64,000 bases of DNA, taken from Solwaraspora sp. WMMD792 (GTDB lineage: Bacteria > Actinomycetota > Actinomycetes > Mycobacteriales > Micromonosporaceae). The notes under the pieces were generated by a model that was not told where the DNA came from, ran no database searches, and saw only the letters and a program-made list of their open reading frames with translations. Shown piece after piece: positions 1-8,735 of the stretch (within the stretch, counting starts at the first letter, position 1; each line of letters begins with the position of its first letter). The translations under genes were made by a program, and so were the position numbers. Where the stretch lies: NCBI RefSeq assembly GCF_029626105.1, contig NZ_JARUBH010000009.1:5518001-5582000 (forward strand). Direction: 5' to 3'.

Positions 1-73
1 GCACGACGGCGATCGCCGCCACCAACGTCACGCTGGTGGCGGCGACCCGGAGTGTCCTGAAAAGGCTAGACAT
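1..73 (-). CDS. Start of a probable secreted protein (truncated by window edge)
   Basis: Reading the minus strand from an ATG at 73 gives 24 codons before the window ends. They begin MSSLFRTLRVAATSVTLVAA: a short basic start followed by a hydrophobic Ala/Val/Leu stretch, as in a signal peptide or N-terminal membrane anchor. No clear Shine-Dalgarno sequence precedes the ATG. Nothing of the mature protein is visible, so no function can be given. It is transcribed in the same direction as the LPXTG protein gene upstream of it. Confidence 0.45.
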   Translation of the reverse strand, partial: MSSLFRTLRVAATSVTLVAAIAVV

Positions 74-173
74 ATTTACATGTTGAGCGCCCGACGGCGG
101 TAACGCATCGTGCTCAGGTGCGAGAGCCGGCTCCCGCTGGCGGACGACCCGGCCTCCTGCCCACCGACGGTGG

Positions 174-1796
174 TCACTCTGGAGCGGAGACCGTCACCGT
201 TGCCCGCCGCCGTACGGTCAGCAGCAGCGCCACGCCGAGCGCCACCGCGACGGCACCGACGCCGACGACCGTGCCGACCGGCGCGCCGGTGATCGGCAGG
301 TAGTCGCCGTCGCCGGCCCCGCCGCCACCCGGTTCACCGTCCGGGTCGTCGCCCGCACCGGTGAAGACGATGGCGACGGTGTTGTTCGACGGGTCGGACT
401 CGGTCGACGGCCCGCCGCTGTCGGCGACGATCGTTCCGTCCGTACCCGGCGTTGATTTGATCTTCAGTTGGAGGGTGTGGGTGATCCGCCCGCCGCCGGA
501 CGCCGTGGCCGGGAAGATGCTCTCGAAGTTGCACCGCAACGCCGCCGACTCGGGCAGCCGGGTCCCCGGCTCGCCCTCGGTGTAGCACCAGTCGGACGGC
601 AGCAGGACGGTGCCCGACGGCGCGGTGACGGTCACGCCCGGTCCACTTCCGTCGGACGGCCCGTTGTTGACGACGGTGAAGGTCAGGTCGACGGTCTCGC
701 CCGGCTCGCCGGTCACCGGCTCGGCCGTCACCGCGATGTCGAACGTGTTCGGCTTGGTGTGGACGGTGAAGTAGTCGACGTTGTCCTCGGTGTCGATCTC
801 CTCGATCAGCGCCGCCGCCGAACGACCGGCCGACGCCTGGGCCTTCGCCAGCGCCTCGTTGATCGACTTCCCGCCGGCCGTCGACGCCCGTGCCTGCGCC
901 TGCGCCGGGTCCTCAGCGACCAGCCGCGCCTCGAACGACCCGCTCGTCTCGCCCGGACCAGCCAGGTTGTTGCCGAAGTACAGGTCGAACAACGACTCGC
1001 CCTGCTCGTCGACGAGGAACAGGGTCTCCCCCGGCGCCAGCGGGATGGTCAGCGCGCAGGTGACCCGGCTCGGGCCGTACGCGTACCCCTCCGTCTTCGG
1101 GTCGTTCGGCCAGTAGGAGACGTAGTCACAGTCGGTGTACTCGTCGACAAAGCCGACTCCGGTCGGCAGGTCCAGCCCGATCGTGTAGCTGTCGGCGGTG
1201 CTGTCACCCTCGTTGAGCACTGCGGCGTACAGCGGGGCGGTGTCGCCCGGTCCGACCCGGTCCTGCTCGGTGTTGATGTCGTCGACCAGGGCGACCAGGT
1301 CGGGGCCGGAGGCCAGTACGGACACCGGGAAGGTCTCGGTGTTGTTGGCCGGGATGGCGTCCTGCTCGGCCGAGCTGATGGTGACGGTCATGGTGCCGGC
1401 GTCACCCGGCGTGGCACCGGCCCGGCTGGCCAGCCGCACCGGGTAGATGTGGTCGGTCAATCCGGCGGCGAGGGCACCGTACGCGCAGCTGACGACCCGG
1501 TCGGCGATCTCGCAGCCAGGGTGGTAGCCCTCGGCCAGCTGCACCGCGTCGTCGACGCCGGTGGCGTCGACGACGATGGTCACGTCGCTCGCCGGCGCAT
1601 CGCCGTAGTTGTAGACGTACATGCCGAGGGTGACGCCGGAGTTGTCCACCTCGGCGACCGGCTCCCGGTCGAACGAGACGAACAGGTCCGGCCCCGGGTT
1701 CTGGGCGGCGGCCGGAGCGGCCGCGGCGACGACGAGGGCACCGGCGAGCAGGGTGCCGGCTCCGAGCCGGCGCCAACCGGCTGCGTTCAGCATCAT
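174..1796 (-). CDS. LPXTG-type cell-wall-anchored surface protein with DUF11-like repeats
   Basis: 540 residues. Residues 1-31 form a signal peptide ending in AAAPAAAQ. The body holds Ig-like beta-sandwich segments of the DUF11 type: one near residues 35-155, others further on, the clearest (VNNGPSDGSGP) near 375-400. The C-terminus is a complete sortase signal: LPITG at about residues 500-504, a hydrophobic helix, then RRR. It is therefore probably exported by Sec and covalently linked to the wall by a class E/F-like sortase. The ligand is unknown. The start is supported by AGGAG four bases upstream; a second ATG lies one codon later. It is monocistronic as far as can be seen. Confidence 0.85.
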   Translation of the reverse strand: MMLNAAGWRRLGAGTLLAGALVVAAAAPAAAQNPGPDLFVSFDREPVAEVDNSGVTLGMYVYNYGDAPASDVTIVVDATGVDDAVQLAEGYHPGCEIADRVVSCAYGALAAGLTDHIYPVRLASRAGATPGDAGTMTVTISSAEQDAIPANNTETFPVSVLASGPDLVALVDDINTEQDRVGPGDTAPLYAAVLNEGDSTADSYTIGLDLPTGVGFVDEYTDCDYVSYWPNDPKTEGYAYGPSRVTCALTIPLAPGETLFLVDEQGESLFDLYFGNNLAGPGETSGSFEARLVAEDPAQAQARASTAGGKSINEALAKAQASAGRSAAALIEEIDTEDNVDYFTVHTKPNTFDIAVTAEPVTGEPGETVDLTFTVVNNGPSDGSGPGVTVTAPSGTVLLPSDWCYTEGEPGTRLPESAALRCNFESIFPATASGGGRITHTLQLKIKSTPGTDGTIVADSGGPSTESDPSNNTVAIVFTGAGDDPDGEPGGGGAGDGDYLPITGAPVGTVVGVGAVAVALGVALLLTVRRRATVTVSAPE

Positions 1797-1893
1797 GATT
1801 CTCCTGTGGACGGGACAGGAGCCGGACTCTATCGACAGTCCACGAGGTCTGCCACCCCGATCACACCACCGGGATCAGATTGCGTCCGAGATT

Positions 1894-2568
1894 TCACCCG
1901 CGCTTCGAATTCATCCGCAGCTGCTCGAAGTCGGTGGTCAACGCGAACGGGTCGGCCACCCGTACCGGCTCCCGGCGGTGCATCTCGGCGGCCAGCTCCC
2001 GACCGGCCCGGGAGATCCGCCCGCGTAGCGCCCCGGCCTGGCCACTGCTGTCTGCGTCCTGGTCGCCGACCTTTTCCCCGGCCCAGTCCTCGGGGCCGGC
2101 GAAGACGGCGGTCGGCAGCACCACCGCACGCAGGTAGGCGAACATCGGCCGCAGGGCGTGCTCCAGCGTGAGCGAATGCCGGGCGGTGCCGCCGGTCGCA
2201 CCGACCAGCACCGGCTTGTCGTACAACGCGCCCTCCGGCAGTACGTCGAAGAAGGCCTTGAACAGCCCGCTGTACGCGGCGTTGAACACCGGGCTGACCG
2301 CGACCAGTCCATCGGCGGCCGCCACCGCGTCCAACGCCTGCTTCAACGCCGGTGCCGGGAAACCGGTCAGCGTGTTGTCGACCACCTCGTGGGCGTGGTC
2401 GCGTACCTCGATCACTGTCGTCTCCAGCTGCCCGCCGAGGCCGGCCAGCTCGTCGCGGACCGCCGCGGCGAGCTGGTCGGCGAGCAGCCGGCTGGTCGAC
2501 GGCTGCCGTACGCCGGCGGTGACGACCGCCAGCCGACGGCCGCCGGTGCTCGTGGCCATCGCCGTCAC
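1894..2568 (-). CDS. NAD(P)H-dependent FMN reductase (CE1759-like)
   Basis: 224-residue flavodoxin-like protein. The N-terminus (RRLAVVTAGVRQPSTSRLLAD) matches the FMN phosphate-binding loop of NADPH-dependent FMN reductases, and SPVFNAAYSGLFKAFFD is the usual second flavin-contact region. It should reduce FMN with NAD(P)H in the cytoplasm. The GTG start at 2568 overlaps the stop of the upstream luciferase-like gene by four bases (GTGA), so the two are translationally coupled. In actinobacteria this pair is common: the reductase supplies reduced flavin to the monooxygenase. An internal ATG three codons later is the alternative start. Confidence 0.88.
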   Translation of the reverse strand: MTAMATSTGGRRLAVVTAGVRQPSTSRLLADQLAAAVRDELAGLGGQLETTVIEVRDHAHEVVDNTLTGFPAPALKQALDAVAAADGLVAVSPVFNAAYSGLFKAFFDVLPEGALYDKPVLVGATGGTARHSLTLEHALRPMFAYLRAVVLPTAVFAGPEDWAGEKVGDQDADSSGQAGALRGRISRAGRELAAEMHRREPVRVADPFALTTDFEQLRMNSKRG

Positions 2569-3704
2569 ACCGCTGCCGGGGCGGCGGCGTCGGCGGTGCT
2601 CTCGGCCGTACTGCCGTCGGCCGCCGTGCTGGCGGACGCCGCCTCGACCAGGGAGGCGTGGGTGGGGGCGTCCGGCACGTGCGCCGGCCGGCCCACCGCG
2701 AACTCGCGCCGCAGCACCGGCACGACCTCCTCGCCGAGCATGTCCAACTGCTCCAGCACCGTCTTCAACGGCAGACCGGCGTGGTCCACCAGGAACAGCT
2801 GCCGCTGGTAGTCGCCGACGTACTCACGGAAGGTCAGCGTACGGTCGATGACCTGCTGCGGGCTGCCGACGGTGAGCGGCGTCTGCGAGCTGAAGTCCTC
2901 CAACGACGGACCGTGCCCGTACACCGGGGCGTTGTCGAAGTACGGCCGGAACTCGCGCACCGCGTCCTGCGAGTTGCGCCGCATGAACACCTGCCCGCCG
3001 AGACCGACGATCGCCTGGTCGGCGGAGCCGTGGCCGTAGTGGGCGAACCGTTCCCGGTAGAGGCCGACCATCCGCTGGGTGTGCTCCTTCGGCCAGAAGA
3101 TGTGGTTGGCGAAGAAGCCGTCGCCGTAGTAAGCGGCCTGCTCGGCGATCTCCGGGCTGCGGATCGAGCCGTGCCAGACGAACGGCGGTACGCCGTCGAG
3201 CGGGCGGGGCGTCGAGGTGAAGCTCTGCAGCGGGGTACGGAACTTGCCCTGCCAGTTGACGACGTCCTCGCGCCACAGCCGGCGCAGCAGGTCGTAGTTC
3301 TCGATGGTCAGCGGGATACCGTTGCGGATGTCCTGGCCGAACCACGGGTAGACGGGGCCGGTGTTGCCGCGCCCCATCATCAGGTCGACCCGACCGCCGG
3401 CGAGGTGCTGCAGCATCGCGTAGTCCTCGGCGATCTTCACCGGATCGTTGGTGGTGATCAGCGTGGTCGCGGTGGACAGCAGCAGCCGCTCGGTCCGGGC
3501 CGCGATGTAGCCGAGCATGGTGGTCGGCGACGACGGGACGAACGGCGGGTTGTGGTGCTCGCCGGTGGCGAAGACGTCCAGGCCGACCTCTTCGGCCTTG
3601 AGCGCGATGGCGACCATGGCCTTGATCCGCTCACGCTCGGTCGGCTCCCGACCGTTGGTCGGGTCGACGGTGACGTCACCGACGGTGAAGACGCCGAACT
3701 GCAT
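2565..3704 (-). CDS. LLM-class flavin-dependent monooxygenase (CE1758-like)
   Basis: 379-residue bacterial luciferase-like TIM-barrel protein. Diagnostic stretches are the N-terminal MQFGVFTVGDV, DVFATGEHHN near residue 45, TTLITTNDPVKIAEDYA and GRVDLMMGRGN (flavin/phosphate contacts). It should use reduced FMN and O2 to oxidise an unknown substrate. The last 40 residues are Ala/Ser/Thr-rich and probably disordered. It is the first gene of a two-gene operon with the FMN reductase, which fits a two-component monooxygenase. GAGGAG precedes the ATG. Substrate cannot be inferred from sequence. Confidence 0.9.
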   Translation of the reverse strand: MQFGVFTVGDVTVDPTNGREPTERERIKAMVAIALKAEEVGLDVFATGEHHNPPFVPSSPTTMLGYIAARTERLLLSTATTLITTNDPVKIAEDYAMLQHLAGGRVDLMMGRGNTGPVYPWFGQDIRNGIPLTIENYDLLRRLWREDVVNWQGKFRTPLQSFTSTPRPLDGVPPFVWHGSIRSPEIAEQAAYYGDGFFANHIFWPKEHTQRMVGLYRERFAHYGHGSADQAIVGLGGQVFMRRNSQDAVREFRPYFDNAPVYGHGPSLEDFSSQTPLTVGSPQQVIDRTLTFREYVGDYQRQLFLVDHAGLPLKTVLEQLDMLGEEVVPVLRREFAVGRPAHVPDAPTHASLVEAASASTAADGSTAESTADAAAPAAV

Positions 3705-3780
3705 GGTCTGCTCCTCCTCGCGGCGAGGGGCCGGTTGGGATTCCCTCGGACTACCCGGCCAAACATAGTTGCTGCGTCAA

Positions 3781-5175
3781 CTATTCCGCGAACGCCCCGT
3801 CGATGAGGTGGGCCTCCAACGCCCGCAGGAACCGCTCGACGTCGTCGGTCGAGAAGTAGGTGGTGTCGGCGGTGAGCGCCAGCCCCAGCCCGTCCGGCCG
3901 GTCGACGATCTCGATCCGGGTACGCCAGGTGAACCGCTCGATCCGCTCGGCCAGCCGGAACGTGGTGCCGGTCGTCGCGCCGCGTACCGCCGCCTCGTCG
4001 ACGTCACGGCCGAACAGGTCGCTGTCCGCCGACAGCCGGATGTCGTTCAGATAGCAGTGCGGGCTCACCCCGGTCGCGTACGGCAGACCGGCCGCGCCGA
4101 ACGCGTCGCTGAGCGTCTGCGGGTCGTAGTAGGCGTGCCGGTATCCGTCGAGCGCCGCCCGCCACACCCGGGGCAGCAGGTACACCATCCGGCGGTCACC
4201 GCTCAGGTCGACCGGCACCAGGGCCAGCTGGTTCAGCTTGGCGATCGCCTCCGGATAGCCGTCCAGCATCCGGTTGTTGACCATCGTGTGCATGCCGACC
4301 AGGTCGTTGCCGGAGTATTCGCCGACCACCAGCGCCGCCGCCGCGAGCAGCACCGTCGAGGTGGTCGTCCGATGCCGTACGGCGAGCATCCTGGTCGCGG
4401 TGTCCGCCGCCGCCGACGTCAGGACGCCCCGCCGGAAACGCGGCGTGACCGGCTCCCGCTGCGGCATCCGGGTGTCGCGCGACAGCCGGCGGGTCACCTC
4501 CACCCAGTACGCCGCCGCCCGCGCCGACCGCCGCCGGTGGCTCTCCCGCTGCTCCAGGTCGGCGACGTCCGCCGACTGCAGGCCGGGTGCGCTGTCGATC
4601 CGGCCCCGGGCCAGCAGCAGCCGCAGGTCGCGCAGCACCAGCTCGGCCGACCGGAAGTCGACCGTGGTGTGGCTGAACACCACCACCACCTGGTGCGGTA
4701 CGCCGTCGCGGGTCACCACGGCGATGCGCTGCGGCCAGTCGTCGGCGTGCGCGAACGGCTCCGCCGCCAACCCGTCGGCGACCCGCTGCGCGACCGCCAC
4801 CGGATCCGGCGAGCCGCCGCCCGCCGCGTCGCCGGAGTTGCCGCCGGATTCGGCCGGCACCACCAGCACCGGCAGGTCTCCCCGGTCGGCGACCAGTTGA
4901 CGAGGGTCGTCGCCGGCCAGCTCCAGCCGGGTACGCAACGCGGTGTGCCGCACCATCAGGGCGGCGATCGCCGAGTACACCCGCTCCGGGTCGGAGCGTG
5001 CCCGGCGGGGCACGGCGACGTGCCGTTTCAACGCGAACATCGCCTGACTGGTGCCGTGCCGCCGGAGCGCCATCCACAGTGCCCGCTGACCCCAGGTGAT
5101 CGGGGCGGTGCGCGCCGGATCCGGTGCGACGAACGACACCGTACGTCGGCCCACGGTCGACAGTTCGGTCACCAC
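3781..5175 (-). CDS. Free-standing condensation-domain-like protein
   Basis: 464 residues resembling a single NRPS condensation domain (CAT-like fold). The N-terminal PITWGQRALWMALRRHG is the C1 motif. The HHxxxDG motif appears as SHTTVDF near residue 168: the second, catalytic His and the Asp are kept, the first His is Ser and the Gly is Phe. A late NDIRLSADSDLFG segment fits the C-terminal lobe. No adenylation or carrier domain is nearby, so it is not part of a standard NRPS. It could acylate or condense a small substrate or act in trans. Orientation is divergent from the amidotransferase-like gene, with about 100 bp between them. Confidence 0.75.
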   Translation of the reverse strand: MVTELSTVGRRTVSFVAPDPARTAPITWGQRALWMALRRHGTSQAMFALKRHVAVPRRARSDPERVYSAIAALMVRHTALRTRLELAGDDPRQLVADRGDLPVLVVPAESGGNSGDAAGGGSPDPVAVAQRVADGLAAEPFAHADDWPQRIAVVTRDGVPHQVVVVFSHTTVDFRSAELVLRDLRLLLARGRIDSAPGLQSADVADLEQRESHRRRSARAAAYWVEVTRRLSRDTRMPQREPVTPRFRRGVLTSAAADTATRMLAVRHRTTTSTVLLAAAALVVGEYSGNDLVGMHTMVNNRMLDGYPEAIAKLNQLALVPVDLSGDRRMVYLLPRVWRAALDGYRHAYYDPQTLSDAFGAAGLPYATGVSPHCYLNDIRLSADSDLFGRDVDEAAVRGATTGTTFRLAERIERFTWRTRIEIVDRPDGLGLALTADTTYFSTDDVERFLRALEAHLIDGAFAE

Positions 5176-5279
5176 GTCGACCAGTATCAGTGAAGGTGCC
5201 GTTACCCGACAGGGTCGAGTAAGCGCTTTCCTATGACCGATCGGCCGATGATCGCCCCCTGGGCGGTAGTCTCCGGCAG

Positions 5280-6221
5280 GTGCCCCACCACACGCGCGCG
5301 CCCCACCGGGTCCGGGACCGGATCCGGCTGCTCTTCGTCAACACCCAGGAACGCGCTCTGCTGACCGCGATCGGCCTCACCAGCTATCCCCAGTGGATCG
5401 CCGCCGCCACCGGACTGGACCCGGCGCAGATCGTCACCATCGACGTCGCGGACGGTCAGCCACTGCCCGACACCATCGAGGCCGACGCGGTCATCGGCGG
5501 CGGATCCGGGCACTCCGCGTACGAGAAGCTGCCGTGGATCACCCGGACCAAGGAGTTCTTCCGCGCCGCCGCTCGAGCCGGCGTACCCGAGCTGCACATC
5601 TGCTGGTCGCATCAGGCCCGCGCCGAGTCGGTCGGCGGGCGGGCGGCGATCGGCGGGCACGGCCGCCGATTCGGCATCGACACGGTACGGCTGACCTCGG
5701 CTGGTCGGCGCGACCCGCTGTTCACCGGGCTGCCCGACGAGTTCGACCTGTTCACCTCGCACGTCGACGTGGTCGAGCAGGTGCCGGCGCGCGCCCCCGA
5801 AGGGGCGGTCGTCGAGCTGGCGTACAGCCGGGTCTACCGCAACGAAGCGCTGGCCATCGGCCCGACCGTACGGACGATCCAGGCCCACCCCGAGATCACC
5901 GCGAGCATCATTTCGGCGCTGGCCCGCAGTCGACGCGGCGCGCTGGTACGCGAAGGCTGGATCGGCCCGGACGACGCCGACCTCGACGCCTTCACCGCCA
6001 CCCTGTACGCCCGTGAGGCGCAGATCGTCGCGACCTCGCGGCGGCTGATGGCCAACTGGCTGCGGTACCACGTCCGCCCGGGTGTCCGGCCTGACACCGC
6101 TCCGACCGGCACGCCGTCCACCGATGCTGGTGTCGGTGTCGTCGCCGGTGCTGGTGTCGTCGCTGGTGCTGGTGCTGGTGCTCGTGGCGAGGTGCCGGCG
6201 GCGGTCGGCGGCGTGTTGTGA
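5280..6221 (+). CDS. Class I glutamine amidotransferase-like protein
   Basis: 313 residues with the class I glutaminase fold. A nucleophile-elbow Cys lies near residue 107 in HICWSHQ (usual form GxCxGHQ), followed by GGRAAIGGHGRRFGI, and a His-Glu pair lies in QAHPE near residue 203. These are the catalytic Cys-His-Glu of GATases such as GuaA-type domains. The flanking Gly residues of the elbow are unusual, so activity on glutamine is not certain. The last 40 residues are a Val/Gly/Ala low-complexity tail encoded by a GTG/GCT-rich repeat. The next gene starts four bases before its stop, suggesting coupling. GTG start chosen as first in frame. Confidence 0.75.
   Translation: MPHHTRAPHRVRDRIRLLFVNTQERALLTAIGLTSYPQWIAAATGLDPAQIVTIDVADGQPLPDTIEADAVIGGGSGHSAYEKLPWITRTKEFFRAAARAGVPELHICWSHQARAESVGGRAAIGGHGRRFGIDTVRLTSAGRRDPLFTGLPDEFDLFTSHVDVVEQVPARAPEGAVVELAYSRVYRNEALAIGPTVRTIQAHPEITASIISALARSRRGALVREGWIGPDDADLDAFTATLYAREAQIVATSRRLMANWLRYHVRPGVRPDTAPTGTPSTDAGVGVVAGAGVVAGAGAGARGEVPAAVGGVL
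6124..6190 (+). repeat. GGTGCTGGTGTC-type low-complexity repeat
   Basis: Short imperfect repeats of GGTGTCGTC / GGTGCT encode the Gly-Val-Ala tail of the amidotransferase-like protein. Slippage here would change tail length without touching the catalytic domain. Confidence 0.5.
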
Positions 6222-6811
6222 GCGTCGTCCTGCCAGCGGCGCGCAGCAGCGCCGAAGCACGCCTCTACGTCGAGCTGCACCCGTGCAGCTGCGGTGAAAC
6301 GCAGTTCGAGCCGCAGGTCGAGGTGGTCGCGCTCGCCGATGGCGACCTGGCCACCCGCTACCAGGGCAGCTGTGCCGGCTGTGCCACCGCACGGGAGTTC
6401 CTGTTCCGGCTGCCCGCCGACCCGCTGCACCCGCCGGCCGGCGCTGCTTTCTCGTACGGTGGCCCGGAGCCGTCGCGGCTCATCGACCCCGGCGAGTGGC
6501 TCGCCGTCGCCGACCGGTACGCCGCCCTGGTCCCCGCCGACTTCGCCACCGCCGGGCCTGCTGTTGCCGACCCGGCAGCGCTCGATCCGGTACAGCGGCG
6601 GCGGGCGATGGCGGCCCTGTCCCGGGCCGTCGCCGCTCTCGACGAGGTGCTGAAGTTCATCCCCGCCGACGCCGACGAGGTGCCGTCCGACACCGTCACC
6701 AGCGAGGTCGGGCAGCGGATGCGCCGACGCGAACCGGGCCGGTTCCGCCGCGACCGTCTCACCGCCCTCCGCGACACCTACACCGCCCTCCTGCCGGGTG
6801 ATCCTGGATGA
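6218..6811 (+). CDS. Hypothetical protein with N-terminal zinc-ribbon cysteines
   Basis: 197 residues. The N-terminal third carries CSCG (near residue 23) and CAGC (near residue 52), a spacing typical of a small zinc ribbon. The rest is alpha-helical with a charged RRREPGRFRRDR segment near residues 170-181. The start overlaps the end of the upstream amidotransferase-like gene, so the two are probably co-expressed. No family could be assigned with confidence. A role as partner or regulator of the amidotransferase-like protein is only suggested by the overlap. Confidence 0.65.
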   Translation: MSVVLPAARSSAEARLYVELHPCSCGETQFEPQVEVVALADGDLATRYQGSCAGCATAREFLFRLPADPLHPPAGAAFSYGGPEPSRLIDPGEWLAVADRYAALVPADFATAGPAVADPAALDPVQRRRAMAALSRAVAALDEVLKFIPADADEVPSDTVTSEVGQRMRRREPGRFRRDRLTALRDTYTALLPGDPG

Positions 6812-6870
6812 GGTCGAATCAACCGGGTAGGTCAAAGCTGTAGGTCCGCTGGTTTGTCCGGCGGTTCCGT

Positions 6871-6888
6871 CGTACAATTTCTTGTACG
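6871..6888. promoter_or_regulatory. YefM operator palindrome
   Basis: Perfect inverted repeat CGTACAA-TTTC-TTGTACG lying 17 bp before the yefM start. Known YefM operators are palindromes containing TGTACA-like half sites, so this is probably the autoregulatory site of the yefM-yoeB pair. It also overlaps the expected promoter position. Confidence 0.7.
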
Positions 6889-6905
6889 CTAGCTTGGGAG
6901 GCATC

Positions 6906-7190
6906 GTGCGCACCGTCACCTACTCGGAGGTCCGCCAGAACCTGGCCAAGATGCTCGACCATGTCGTGGACGATGCCGAGGAAGTTGTGGTTACCCGATC
7001 CGGCCGTGAGGCAGCAGTGATCATCTCCTTGCGTGAGTACGAATCGCTGAAGGAGACGGCGTACCTGATGGCCAGTCCCGCCAACGCGCGTCGGCTGAAC
7101 GAAGCTGTCGAGGAGCTACGGAACGGTGGCGGGGAGATCCACGACTTGATTGACCCGGATAGCCGCTCGGACGAGGCGTCGGCAGCGTGA
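6906..7190 (+). CDS. yefM: Antitoxin, Phd/YefM family
   Basis: 94 residues from the GTG at 6906, which follows GGGAGG. The N-terminal VTYSEVRQNLAKMLDHVVDD is the typical Phd/YefM DNA-binding and dimerisation region, followed by VVTRSGREAAVIISLREYESL. The acidic C-terminal part should wrap and neutralise the toxin. Its stop overlaps the toxin start by four bases. It should repress its own promoter through the palindrome at 6871-6888. Confidence 0.92.
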   Translation: MRTVTYSEVRQNLAKMLDHVVDDAEEVVVTRSGREAAVIISLREYESLKETAYLMASPANARRLNEAVEELRNGGGEIHDLIDPDSRSDEASAA

Positions 7191-7441
7191 AGATCCAGTT
7201 CGCGGGCCGAGGCTGGGCGGACTACCTTTCCTGGCAACGGGACCGCCAGATGCTGAAGCGGGTGAACCTGCTGATCGAGGACATCCGACGCAACGGTCAC
7301 CAGGGCATCGGCAGACCGGAGCAGCTCCGTGGCAACTGGTCGGGGTTCTGGTCGAGGCGCATTGATCAGGAGCACCGTCTGGTGTACCGGATCGTCGATG
7401 ACACTGTGCAGATAGCACAGTGCCGCTACCACTACGAATGA
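7187..7441 (+). CDS. yoeB: Toxin, Txe/YoeB family mRNA interferase
   Basis: 84 residues of the RelE superfamily. Hallmarks are the N-terminal WADYLSWQ, the RPEQLRGNWSGFWSRRI core, and the C-terminal EHRLVYRI...CRYHYE with the conserved His-Tyr end used in ribosome-dependent mRNA cleavage. All YoeB catalytic positions appear present (Glu/Arg/His/Tyr), so the toxin looks intact. It is translated from an ATG overlapping the antitoxin stop. Its 3' end overlaps a minus-strand gene remnant. Confidence 0.92.
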   Translation: MKIQFAGRGWADYLSWQRDRQMLKRVNLLIEDIRRNGHQGIGRPEQLRGNWSGFWSRRIDQEHRLVYRIVDDTVQIAQCRYHYE

Positions 7442-7545
7442 AGCTCGGTGCAAATTCGCGTCAGTTCAGCCGCAGTAACGCCGAGTTCGTAGCGGCGCTG
7501 GTGACCAGTTCGGGACAGGGCCCACCACAGGTAGCTGGCCCTCAT
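7432..7545 (-). pseudogene. Truncated duplicate of the small gene at 8167-8517
   Basis: This short minus-strand frame encodes ASYLWWALSRTGHQRRYELG and VTAAEL, nearly the same as ASYLSWALSRAGHHHHYELG and VTAAEL of the intact gene 700 bp away. The homology covers about 30 codons and then runs into an unrelated end with a TAG inside yoeB. The N-terminal two thirds is missing. It is best read as the remnant of a duplication cut by insertion of the yefM-yoeB module. Confidence 0.6.
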
Positions 7546-7575
7546 CACCGTGGCATACATGGCGATACTGTCGGT

Positions 7576-8145
7576 ATGCGCGCCCGCATCATTGCCGTCG
7601 TAGCCGGGCTACTCGCTGTGCAAGGCTGCACTGCCGCTGCTCCCGCCTCCGAGGCGCCCCCGCCCACCCCGACCGTCGGACAGCCCGTGGTGTTGGATGC
7701 CCGCGTACCGGGGTGGGAGACCGCCGCCTGGCTCGCCGAAGACGCGATCTGCGTGCGCGTCGCCCGAGTCGACGGTAAGCGCAGTGAGGGCAAGGAAAAC
7801 GAGTTCGCCTTCTGTGATCCGGCACCGGAGGCTCTTGACACTGTGGGTCCACCACTGCTGCCCACCAAGCCGATGCCGTACGTCGCCCCACTTGACCCGC
7901 AGCAGCGGGAGATTATCCTGGTCGGGCCTGTACGCGGTGCCGTGACCAGCGTATCCGTGACCATGTTCGGCCAGACCGCCACGGCCGCCGTACACCAACT
8001 CCCCGCCACCCGAAATCGCCAGATCGGCGCGTACGCGGTCTGGCTTCCTCGCAACGGGGGTGAGCGCGACGGGATGGACCTCTCCGACATCACCGCCGTC
8101 GTCGGCTACGACGCCGACGGCAACGTCGTGACCCAGTTGGACTGA
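7576..8145 (+). CDS. Putative lipoprotein
   Basis: 189 residues. The N-terminus MRARIIAVVAGLLAVQGC is a lipoprotein signal peptide with Cys 18 as the acylation site. A short Ala/Pro-rich spacer follows, then a beta-rich domain with two Cys (ICVRVARVDG and FAFCDP) that could form a disulphide. It should be anchored on the outer face of the membrane. No known family is recognised. An in-frame extension upstream exists, but the signal peptide fixes the ATG at 7576. Confidence 0.8.
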   Translation: MRARIIAVVAGLLAVQGCTAAAPASEAPPPTPTVGQPVVLDARVPGWETAAWLAEDAICVRVARVDGKRSEGKENEFAFCDPAPEALDTVGPPLLPTKPMPYVAPLDPQQREIILVGPVRGAVTSVSVTMFGQTATAAVHQLPATRNRQIGAYAVWLPRNGGERDGMDLSDITAVVGYDADGNVVTQLD

Positions 8146-8166
8146 TGCCGACGCGAAAGCACTGGC

Positions 8167-8517
8167 CTACTTGCGCTTCCCGTGTTTCGATGGCTCCGAG
8201 TGGTCCAGGAGCGCGACGACTTCGAGCAGCTCGGCCCAGTGTCGCCTCAGCTCGGCGGCGGTGACGCCGAGTTCGTAGTGGTGGTGGTGACCGGCTCGGG
8301 ACAGTGCCCACGACAGGTAGCTGGCCCCGCCCGCCAGCTGTGGCCCAGCGTAGTGGGCGAGTAGGGGCAGCTTCGGCCGCTGCACCTGGATCCGCCCGAT
8401 CGCCGGACAGACCCGGGCCCAGTAACGGTCCATAGCCGCCTCAAGCTCGTGCCGTAGCAGCCCGGCACATGCCCGGGACCAGGCGCCTCGGGCGCCGCGG
8501 ATCACGCTGGTGAGCAT
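8167..8517 (-). CDS. Small hypothetical protein (His-rich centre)
   Basis: 116 residues, basic and helical, with a central AGHHHHYELGV and a charged C-terminal SEPSKHGKRK. No signal peptide or membrane segment is seen. No known family recognised. A related truncated copy at 7432-7545 shows that the sequence has been conserved as a coding unit, which supports this frame being real. Its neighbours are toxin-antitoxin and restriction remnants, so it may belong to a mobile accessory region. Confidence 0.55.
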   Translation of the reverse strand: MLTSVIRGARGAWSRACAGLLRHELEAAMDRYWARVCPAIGRIQVQRPKLPLLAHYAGPQLAGGASYLSWALSRAGHHHHYELGVTAAELRRHWAELLEVVALLDHSEPSKHGKRK

Positions 8518-8735
8518 CCGGTCGGCGGTGGCGAGGAGACGGACTGGTTCATCGCAACTGCCTCACCAGCGCGGTCAGGTCCTACCGGGGCACGACACGG
8601 CAGAAGAGCCCGAGGCTGAGCACGTCCTTGACGCCGTGCCGCGTCGCCGAGCCGCTCCTGGATCTGCTGGTACGGCGTACCTGCCCGGTGCTGTGCGAGC
8701 CGGTAGCGGTCCATGCTGACCGCCTCAATCGCTGA

